Assembly (NCBI RefSeq): GCF_963675165.1
Contig: NC_087377.1
Span: 4,836,042-4,900,041, forward strand
From: Halichondria panicea
Taxonomy: Eukaryota; Porifera; Demospongiae; Suberitida; Halichondriidae
Length of the DNA: 64,000 nucleotides
Reading direction: 5' to 3'
Both the position numbers and the translations under genes were made by a program. The notes below the pieces were generated by a model. The model saw only the letters and a list, made by a program, of their open reading frames with translations, made no database searches and was not told the DNA's origin. Below are positions 55,910 through 64,000 of the stretch, piece after piece (the first letter of the stretch is position 1; the number at the start of each line of letters is the position of its first letter).

Positions 55910-56264
55910 CCGGTGTCACAGGACCAGGCCTCCCCCAGGACAGGAGCTCCGGGGGGGGGGGTTCCGTCCTTAGGATATTTCCTCCCCCCGGAGTTTCTGT
56001 CCTAGGACAAAAGCTCCTACTCCAGGACCAGAGCTCCCCCATTCTGCGGTGCAGGTGAAAGTCAGTCCACAGGTAATCTGAGAGGACTAGTCTAGGCTAC
56101 GAAGTAACAGCCATAGACAAAGCCTAACTAGATGCAATAGATGCTGTATCTATTATGTTATAGATCTCAATACTCAATATATACAACAATGCAAGAGAAA
56201 GAAGTACAATAAATATAACCAAAAGTGCACAAATCATAAAGTGATACAACCAGAACAAAACCAA

Positions 56265-57041
56265 TCACCTACTGGTTCTTTGCGAATTTTGGCACAGCGA
56301 TATAGTGATACCACTCACTATACATTTGTCACACATGACCATATCCTCAAAAGAGTCCGGTCTCTTGCACATGCAGTATATTGTAATGGCAATGGTTTGT
56401 GGTGTTGGTCTTTTGGGCATCGCTTTCTTTGTGCAAGGGAACCGTGAGAGTTTGCCCTTCTCAAAGCACTTAATGAGATGTGCTCTCATTTTGGCCTCAT
56501 CAAACACTAGAGAATCCACATTATCGTTCATAGCAGCGTGATATGCAGCAGCAATGCTAAATAGTCCGCAGTTGATAGCACCATCTTGCTGCTGGAGAGC
56601 CACCACAGAAACCAACAGCCCATTGCATTGAATTAATGGGCCTTGTGCTATCTGGAGCTCAGTACTTGGGGAAAGCGTTCCATTGAAGCAGCTGTCGTAC
56701 AAATACAGTTCACCCTTAAACAGAGAAGTGGCAATCCATGCAGTGCTGTCGTTCTTCAACAAAGAAGATTTTCACAGCTGCATGTACAAGTAAAATTATC
56801 ATAATTACATAAACGTTGTCTTACCTGGGCCTTGATTATTGGAAACTGGTGGAAATGCCTTTAATTGGGCCAAGAGAGTATTATAGCAGCCTTCAAACTT
56901 AAGGAATTGCATCGATAATAACTGGTGGGCTGCGCGCATATGCTTGTCGGAGAGCATACCACCTATTGCACTCAACACTTGTTTGTCAAAGAGGTTTAGA
57001 TCTAGGGTCTTCAGCCACATCGTTCCTATAATCATATACAC
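56265..57041 (-). pseudogene. Ulp1-like protease and PHD finger of the Ginger1-like element
   Basis: MLSDKHMRAAHQLLSMQFLK (~56955-56897) precedes an intron. The protease exon has LYLYDSCFNG (Asp), ALQQQDGAINCGLFSIAAAY with catalytic Cys (~56560), and a Gln-rich approach as in the other copy. The Cys is preceded by Asn instead of Asp (NCG versus DCG). The PHD remnant CMCKRPDSFEDMVMCDKC lacks a clean second half, which reads in another frame, so the finger is probably broken. Confidence 0.75.
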
Positions 57042-57214
57042 AGAAGTCTAAGAATTGTACAAGATATATACACAGCTTATACAGAATATTCTACCAAGAA
57101 AATAGACATGTTATGATATAATATTATTACCTGACTCTTTTGTTTCTTCCTATAGGAGGTGACTTGCAAGGATCTTTTGTGTCAAGAGGACGCTTATCAC
57201 GCTTATCTTGCTTT

Positions 57215-57362
57215 TGAGAGGGTAGGTCAGGCTTTTGAGAGGGTATATGTTAGGCTTTTGAGAGGGTACATCAGGCTTTTGAGAGGGTAGGTCAGGATTT
57301 TGAGAGGGTACATCAGGCTTTTGAGAGGGTAGGTCAGGATTTTGAGAGGGTACGTCAGGCAT
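57215..57362. repeat. Coding minisatellite (SQKPDVP repeats)
   Basis: TTTTGAGAGGGTAGGTCAGG / ...CATCAGG 24-bp units repeat about six times. On the minus strand they encode PSQKPDVPSQNPDL repeats in the linker between integrase and protease parts. Confidence 0.85.
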
Positions 57363-57544
57363 TCGTTTATTCTTATAGGAGGTGATTTGACTGGAGAAGA
57401 GTGGTTGTCTTCAGAGCCAGGAAGAGTGTTTTCTTCATCGTTGGTTTCTGTAAAATGTTTTAAGCATAATTATATAGCAAGGAACACGACAGAAGGAGGT
57501 TATTGCTAGCCACACTTTACCTGGAGAGTAGTATTCCTTTAGCA

Positions 57545-59310
57545 GTACCCATTGTAACACTTTTTCAATACTTTGCCGCTCCCAGACTGCAACTCGTATC
57601 TACCCTTGTCAAGGATCTTATGGACAATATATGGACCTTTCCAGGTGCAGTCCATTTCCCTCCCATTCGATGAGAATTGGCCATATTCTTTAGCATGACA
57701 CTGCTGCCAACTGGATAACTCTACGACAAAAATGGCAAAAATTAAGCTAAAGTTTGCTATATAAAATAATACCTTCAAAGAGTTATGCTTGTTGTCATAC
57801 TGCTGCTTCTGTTTTTGCTGTGCAGCAGCAATGTTCTCCTTGGCATTGAGGTGACAGCGGTCACGAATTTCCATCAACCTTCGGAGAATTCCATCCATGT
57901 CTTCTCCGTCTTCTTCATTTTCAGTCTCCTCTCCACTCAATTGGTCAGCATCTCCTCTATCTTCTATAGCGTCGGCACCATCTCGTTGATCCATATCAAA
58001 AGTAACAGCTTTCCGCGGGTGGCGATTGAACATTAGGGAAAAGGGTGTGTACTTTGATGATGCCTACAATAAAAAAAATAATATATGCATGCATTTAAAA
58101 TTTTACCTGTTTTGATATTGTAACAAAGCCGAGCGGTATGCCTTGTATTCGGAACGTAATCACAATAGAATGACCTTCAACATTTAATTGCAACACACTG
58201 TATAACAAAACACACCTGCTTATATACCAATCTAAGTATCTAGAATGATCTAGAACAAATAAAAGAACAGGAAACAACTAGAAAATCCCTGAGTCTATTG
58301 AGAACAATCTAGAATAAATAAGAACAGTCTGGAACCAATGATCCAAAGGGTTGTCCAATTATGACACCAATAGTCCATAGTACAGAGTACATCACAGATA
58401 TGCGATAGGCATAAAGAGCAGCAGAGAGATGCTGATCCCAGTCATCAGTACTAGAATCGATTACCTTCTTGAGAGTGTTCACTAGAGTCTGGTTGAAGCG
58501 TTCATCAAGGCCATTTGTTTGTGGGTGGTAAGCACTTGATACGCAGTGCTGTATGTCAGTCAACTGAAAAAGTCGGGTGTTGATTTCGTTGACAAACTCT
58601 CTTCCTTGGTCTGATTGAATTACTTTTGGCTGGCCACCCATGCCTGCAAAATGTGTCAAACAGAAATTTTGCTACACCTTCTGCCGATTTTGATGGGAGT
58701 GGGGCAGCCTCAGGCCACTTAGAGAAATAGTCTGAGAGCGTGATAATGTACTTGTTTCCAGAGCTTGTTTCAGGTAGAGGTCCTACCAAGTCAATACCAA
58801 CTCTGTACCAGACCTTTGTCACAGGGATGGGATGTAGTTCTGCTCTGGGCTTCTGCAGTTGGTGATTCGTTCGTTGGCATTTGTCGCAGTGCTTGCAGAG
58901 CTGCATGTATGACGTCAGCATGTAGGCATTTCCAGTAGAAATCTTGAGCAACCTACATGCATGAAACAGATATAATATTATTGTACTTTATAAGATATGA
59001 TGATAAATATACCTTTCCATAAGTCTTGTCTCTCCCAAAATGCATTCCATGCATCCATTCCATCGTGGCACATGTTTAGTATCCTGCTTTTCTCCTCTTG
59101 CTTCACCACAATTCTTCTCATTCTATGCATGCTAGTGCTGTCCTTCTCAGGCAGGTATAAGCATTATTGCTGCAGAGCATATCTTTGAACTTTGTGTCTT
59201 ATACTTCTCTTGTCATTAGTGGAAAGCCCGTCTCTGTATTTCTTCTGGCCAGCATTGCTAGCAGCAGTCTTGTACAGCAGTATGTCCTCATACTCTTGTT
59301 GAGTAGCCAT
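57545..59310 (-). pseudogene. Ginger1-type transposase: HHCC finger, DDE integrase core, GPY/F module
   Basis: It starts at 59310 with MATQQEYEDILLYKTAASNA and NDKRSIRHKVQRY, parallel to SKEDKRSLRRRVKCF in the shorter element. A stop follows YALQQ. RRIVVKQEEKSRIL, CHDG and, after a frameshift, GMHFGRDKTYGK plus CKHCDKC make the HHCC finger. The core has GIDLVGPLPE (first Asp), PKVIQSDQGREF (second Asp, after another frameshift near 58620) and GLDERFNQTL (Glu). The C-terminus GPYIVHKILDKGRYELQSG is the GPY/F module. The catalytic triad is intact but one nonsense and two frameshifts disable this copy. Confidence 0.85.
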
Positions 59311-59554
59311 TCTGATTGCTAACAGTCTATACATTTCGCATGCACGCGCAACGCTAAAGCCTTGACAGGTTTTACCCGGATGATATATCCTGGGGGCGGG
59401 GATTCTGTCCTAGGACGAAACCACCGGGGGGGAGGCATTGTCCTAAGACCGCAGGCTCCGGGGGAGAAACTGTCGCCCGGAGGTTCTATCCTATGACACC
59501 GGATCGATCTACTGGGTAGCAGCTAAGCCTCTCTAACAAAGATCTCAGTATATA

Positions 59555-62500
59555 ATGGCTGGCATTGGATCAGACAGTGGCCCCCAGAAAAGAGATGATA
59601 GACTATGGTCATCTTACGTATCTAGTCCCATCAAAGGCCTTAAAAGCCTCCTGCCTAGTCGTGGTCGGGGGAAGGAGACCACTCCTGATGTCGATGGTGG
59701 GATATGGACTGAGCATGGCGTATTTCAGACAAAGCCCGAAGCTACTGATAGTGAAATCGGGGAGAAAGTCCAAGTGTCAAATGTAAACATGCATAATAAT
59801 TCTACAATGTATACTGCTGTATGTGTATACTGCAGCGCGGTTGTAATTTGTATTGCATGCATGTACGTGTATGATGTATGTCACGTGTGTGTATAGTCTA
59901 TATAGTTTACTGCTCTTTCAGTATACATTCAAATTTACACATGGCCTTCTTTAAATTACGTACAAACATGCACTCAGGATTTTGATGAAGAAAGAAAAGA
60001 TCAAGCAGAGGCACACTGCCAGTACGCTGACCTTAAGAAAAAGATGACTGAACTGAAGAAAGAACACATTCAAGAGATATCACAAATCACCAAAGACCTA
60101 GAACTCCACAAAGGTTTACTGGGAGATGTCGAAGGAGTTAAGTTTGCTTTGGAAAAAGAACTCCGTAATTGGCAAGCTGAAGCTCTTCAGGGAAGAGATG
60201 ACCTACAGGCCAAGACCAGTCAGGTGAAGGCATACAAGAAACAGGTCGACCAGCTCAAAGAAAAATCTGAAACACAAGAACAACAGGTATAGACATTCAA
60301 GTATACACTGTTTATAATACTAATTGCTCACATTATACCTATTTCCAGATGACTATATTAAGCGATCATTTGAAATTACTATCGGAAGAATTGTCGACTG
60401 CAAAAAAATCTCTTCAGAAGAAGTCTGACCTTCTACAGGCCCAGGCAAAGAAAGGAAATAGCAAAACTATAGAATTTAAAAAGAAATCTCCTGGTGACCT
60501 AGAACTCCATAAAGGTTCACTGGGAGATGTCGATGGAGCATTATACCAAGAACTTAATGATTGGAAAATCGAAGCTCTTCAGAGCAGAGATGATCTGCAG
60601 GCTAAAACTAGTCAGGTCAAGGCATACAAGAAACAGGTTGATCAGCTCAGGGAGAAATCTGAACAGCAGGAATGTCAGGTAAACAAGTATTTTATAAATT
60701 ATATAAGACTGGTATAATTGCTATCATTGCTAATTGTCCATGCATTCAGATGACTAAATTAACGGAGAATTTGACATTACTATCAGAAGAATTGTCGGCT
60801 GCAAAAAAATATCTTCAGAAGAAGTCTGACCTCCCACCACTCCAGGCAAAGGAAGAGAAAAGCAAAATTACAGAATTTAAAAAGAAATTCCCTGGTGACC
60901 TAGAACTCCACAAAGGTTCACTGGGAGATGTCGATGGAGTAAAGTTAGTAGTGGACCAAGAACTTCGTGACTGGAAAGCTGAAGCTCTTCAGAGCAGAGA
61001 TGAGTTACAGGCCAAGACCAGTCAGGTCAAGGCATACAAAAAACAGGTCGATCAGCTCAAGGAAATATCCGAACTTCAAAATCACCAGGTATACAGTTCA
61101 TTTAGTCTAGAGAGTAGATTACCACAAATGTGTGAGCATAGTTGCATGTACTTAAATGTAAATGTCTTTTGATTGGAGCATTTCTAAGAAATGGTGTTGA
61201 TACCCGTGTGTAGATGAATGACTGAACTACAACATATCCAAAAATGTTTCCATAGAAACATGGATATGTTGTAGTTCAGTCATTTATCTACACACGGGTA
61301 TCAACACCATTTCTTATATACTCACACATTTGTGGTAATCTACTCTCTAGACTAAATGAACTGTACATGTAGTAAGAACATAATTATACAGTCTATAGAG
61401 AGTAAAATATGCATGCATGTGAGCACTTAAATCTATCTCAAGATTGGGGCGTTTCCAAGAGATTGTGCTGATATAGCTACTATTGTCAGTGGCGTGTACA
61501 ATAGGGGGCTTTGGGGGCTTGAGCACCCCCCTGTCCTCCCAGACAACCATGCTCGTATGAAACTATAATCTATATCACTCAGTAGCTATAGCTTGCTAAC
61601 TGTGCAGCTCCAGAGGTACGTGCAGTTCTATCTCATTGACAACGATTACAAGTCGTGACCACGCCCAATTGAGCATGCGTAATCAGCATTGCCATTCCAA
61701 TGTTGTTACGTAATGCATAATAGCTGATCAAGATCCTCTGCACTTTCCCAGTGCAGTCACCTCTTGCTCCACTGAAAGATACTGTGAAGCAATGAGAATG
61801 ACTGGACATCCCCATTGCAGTGATTGACCAGTTTGCTAGGATGTACCCCAGGAGAATAGTGCATGGAGATCCTACAAGATGACTGACTCATAATTATGTC
61901 TTGATACTCCTATTATCACGCTATGCATGTAAGAGACGCGCCACAATAAATGTGAGGGCGTAAAATCGCGCGGCCCAATTTTTTTCTGTGCTTGAGCACC
62001 CCTCTGCTTTAATCTCTAGAAATGCCCCTGATTGTGTAGGTGAATGAATAAGCATTAAAAAATATTTTCCCAAAAAAGTGTTATTGTGGGAAATCCATTT
62101 AGGTGAAAACGGGGATGATCGAAATAATTATTTGTGAAACATCGATCGGAACTAACGTATTTCTGGACAAATTTTTCTTATCTTTATTTAAGCTTAGCTA
62201 CTCAGTGTAATTTTTGGACCTTATAGCCGTAAGGTCCTTCTTCAAATCTCTCCTTATAATCGAAACGGAACTAAAACGAGCACTGCGGAGGATGTGTATA
62301 GATATTGTAAGCAATATATTATACCGTATAGCGGGAAGTTTGAAATTTTCACGGGTGCAAATTTTCGCTATTTGGCTCCAGAACCCTCAGCACAAAATAA
62401 TGTCTGTGGGTTCTAATATTCGCATTTCAATTCCAGGAAACCACACCCACCAATAGCTTTGCATGTGAAATACCAGTGCGTCCATGGGAGTTTATCTGGG

Positions 62501-64000
62501 TTTTAATTTTCGCGTTAAAGCTCTACCCTCGAAAAACGTATACCTATACATGGCCAGACAGCTTATACTAAAGCGTTTGATGTTTATACTATTAGCTCAC
62601 ATTGCCTAACGCATTAATTGTCCAGATGGCTAAATTAAGCGAAAATTTGACATTACTATCAGAAGAATTGTCGACTGCCAAGAAATCTCTTCAGAAAAGT
62701 CTGACCTCCCACCAATTCAGGCAAAGAAAGAGAAAAGCAAAATTACGGAACCTACAAATAAATTTACCAGTGAACTTTGTTCAAGTTTTGAGCAGAAACT
62801 GGCCATAGCTGAGAAACTCTGTGACGCTCTTCAAACTGATAATGAGGTTTGTAACTAAGTATATACGTATCTCATTCTGTTACAAGTTACAATTGTAAAA
62901 CGTTCTTTTCATAGTGTCTACGTGAAGCTAAAAGGAAGTCTCAGCTTCTTGAAAAGGCATTGAAAGAGGCTAATGATGATCTAAATGACAAAGTAGTGAA
63001 CCTTGAGAGAAACTTGAAAGACTTACGAGCCTACATTAAAAGAAAGGAGTCAGAGGTACATGTACGTACGGGATTTGCTATAAGCAACGTTAGTACAAAA
63101 AGTAACGTACATGCATGTACATGAGTACTGTTCTGTGCATTCCAAGTATTTATAATATGCATGTATGAGTTTCTTTCCTGCATAGGCTGAGAAATTAGAA
63201 AAAAGATGCGACAAGACCCCTAGCGCTGTAGAAAATATGCACCTCGACTCCGTTCAACCTTTGAGAGCTAAAGACACGAACATTTCTGCAGTAAATAATA
63301 CCCTGGTGTCAACCCCTTTGTCTTATCCACCCTCTGTCCATGGCCAGCCATCCAGCATGCCCAGCCAGTCTCACACTACTCCCTGTGACATCAGTGAGCC
63401 AGGTCCTCCAAGTGACGGTATTGGAGAGAACAGTCAATCAAATGCACAATTTCAACACTTAAATGTACAAGGAACGTGTAGCAATGTTGACGAGCAAATG
63501 TATAGAGATGGAAACAATTACGTACCTCAAGCTCAAAGTCACGGTGCTGTTGCATCACGTGGGGCCAATGACCCGGTTGTCCCTCACCATCTTTCCAACT
63601 CGACTGTCAACCCCCAAAGCAATTATCGTGACCACAACTGGGCTCTCCAGCAACAGTACAACCAGGGTACCCACTATCCTTTCAATTATAGCGTACCACA
63701 GCTGTACCCTCAACAAAGGCAGCCTAATTATCAACAACAGCAGTGGCACGGTCAAAACCAACAACAGTACTATGATGGCCAATGTCCCGATGTATACAGT
63801 CAGCAACGTCAAGACCAATATCATAGTCAAGACCCACAGCAACAAATGTGGCAGACTAAAGGCCATCAGCAGTATCATGATCAACATTTTGACCAACAAC
63901 CCGATGTACACCACTACCAACAACAAAATCAGTATGATGCACAGTCAGCACGTAGGAATTTACCTATCGATTTGCAAGGTGATAGTCATTCTCAACGACC
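59555..64000 (+). CDS. Gene H: repeat-containing UBAN-like coiled-coil protein (partial, runs off right edge)
   Basis: Exons are 59555-59782, 59978-60286, 60349-60678, 60750-61088, 62626-62846, 62915-63055 and 63186 onward, all phase 0 with GT/AG. The N-terminal 76 residues are basic/Ser-rich. Exon 2 opens DFDEERKDQAEAH, a UBAN-like half core. Exons 2-4 each carry the same ~70-residue block (DLELHKGSLGDV ... LQAKTSQVKAYKKQVDQL), so the exon was triplicated. Exon 5 is a shortened relative of exons 3-4 and is 221 nt instead of 222: one A/G is missing near 62695, shifting frame. That is either a real lesion, a length polymorphism or an assembly error. The last exon is Gln/Tyr/His-rich low complexity, like the gene D tail. 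Its 3' end, where a zinc finger might lie, is outside the window. Probable ubiquitin-binding adaptor (inference). Confidence 0.78.
61091..61365. mobile_element. MITE inserted at a gene H splice donor
   Basis: TACAGTTCATTTAGTCTAGA and its complement ...CTAAATGAACTGTA bound ~275 bp of almost perfect palindrome (arms ~120 bp, containing GTGTTGATACCCGTGTGTAG). It begins 3 nt after the end of exon 60750-61088, so donor bases from about +4 onward are MITE-derived. Confidence 0.88.
62025..62545. mobile_element. Fragments of two MITE families in gene H intron
   Basis: 62025-62310 repeats, in inverted order, words of the 9931-10839 element (GTCCTTCTTCAAATCTCTCC, CTGCGGAGGATGTGTA). 62323 onward begins ACCGTATAGCGGG like the 2759-2868 family, with CATTTTCGCG/CGCGTTAAAG words to about 62545. 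Confidence 0.55.

Larger units (their letters stand above)
55914..59498 (-). mobile_element. Ginger1-like DNA transposon, full-length type (3.6 kb), coding on minus strand
   Basis: The ends TGTCACAGGACC and TATCCTATGACA again give a TGTNR start. The TSD CCGG is exact at 55910-55913 and 59499-59502. G/C-rich subterminal repeats (CTCCGGGGGGG, GTCCTAGGAC words) lie at both ends. It encodes an integrase-type transposase (59310 to 57545) followed by a Ulp1 protease plus PHD finger (57000 to 56265). Confidence 0.88.

Noticed and set aside
63555-63926. 123-residue hydrophobic minus-strand ORF
   Set aside because: It is the complement of the Gln/Tyr-rich last exon of gene H; Leu/Val runs on the reverse strand arise from CAA/CAG codons.

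Overview
The window reads as an invertebrate metazoan genome, most likely a demosponge (inference). The grounds are AT-rich DNA, many short introns with GT/AG ends, animal gene families (ankyrin protein, Golgi carbohydrate sulfotransferase, NEMO/optineurin-like coiled-coil proteins), and dense small inverted-repeat transposons plus DIRS, copia, Ty3/gypsy and Ginger-type elements. No bacterial-style gene organisation, CRISPR array, rRNA or tRNA was seen. The genes were assembled by eye from splice sites and reading-frame phase.

Left third (1-14.9 kb). A multi-exon ankyrin gene (201-6747, +) has six single-repeat or multi-repeat exons that all join in phase 1 and ends in a Cys-rich zinc-ribbon-like tail. 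It is followed by a complete type II membrane carbohydrate sulfotransferase gene (7612-11350, +). A decayed duplicate of the ankyrin gene lies at 12068-14073. The ankyrin 3' end plus its downstream spacer is present about three times (6.0-7.6, 13.4-14.9 and 19.6-19.8 kb), so this is a segmental duplication cluster.

Middle (14.9-39.3 kb) and right end (59.5-64 kb). Four related genes encode coiled-coil proteins with a UBAN-like core (x-Y/F-K-x-D-F/L-x-x-E-R), the ubiquitin-binding signature of NEMO, ABIN and optineurin. They are gene D (14883-29412, +, with a C-terminal NEMO-type CCHC zinc finger), gene F (32662-36435, +, ending in three YxNL motifs of GRB2-SH2 type), gene G (38851-36663, -, tail-to-tail with F) and gene H (59555 to past the right edge, +, with a triplicated coiled-coil exon). 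Together they look like a locally expanded ubiquitin-sensing adaptor family, possibly in innate immune or NF-kB-type signalling (inference from the family).

Introns and spacers are filled with short transposons: MULE-like elements with exact 9-bp target duplications, pogo/Tc1-like MITEs nested in another element, a ~1.96-kb foldback element with internally repetitive arms, and a 940-bp long-inverted-repeat element just upstream of gene F.

Region 39.3-59.5 kb is a transposon nest. A degraded DIRS-type tyrosine-recombinase retroelement (40.3-52.7 kb) is interrupted by a TIR element (43064-51294). That element contains a copia element (43186-50783, TSD TTAAT), which in turn contains a Ty3/gypsy-type element (43427-47438, TSD GTACT) whose integrase lies upstream of reverse transcriptase, the Gmr1 arrangement. 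Downstream are two Ginger1-like DNA transposons (52833-54623 and 55914-59498). Both are flanked by CCGG and encode a Ulp1-type protease plus a PHD finger; the larger one also carries a gypsy-like integrase.
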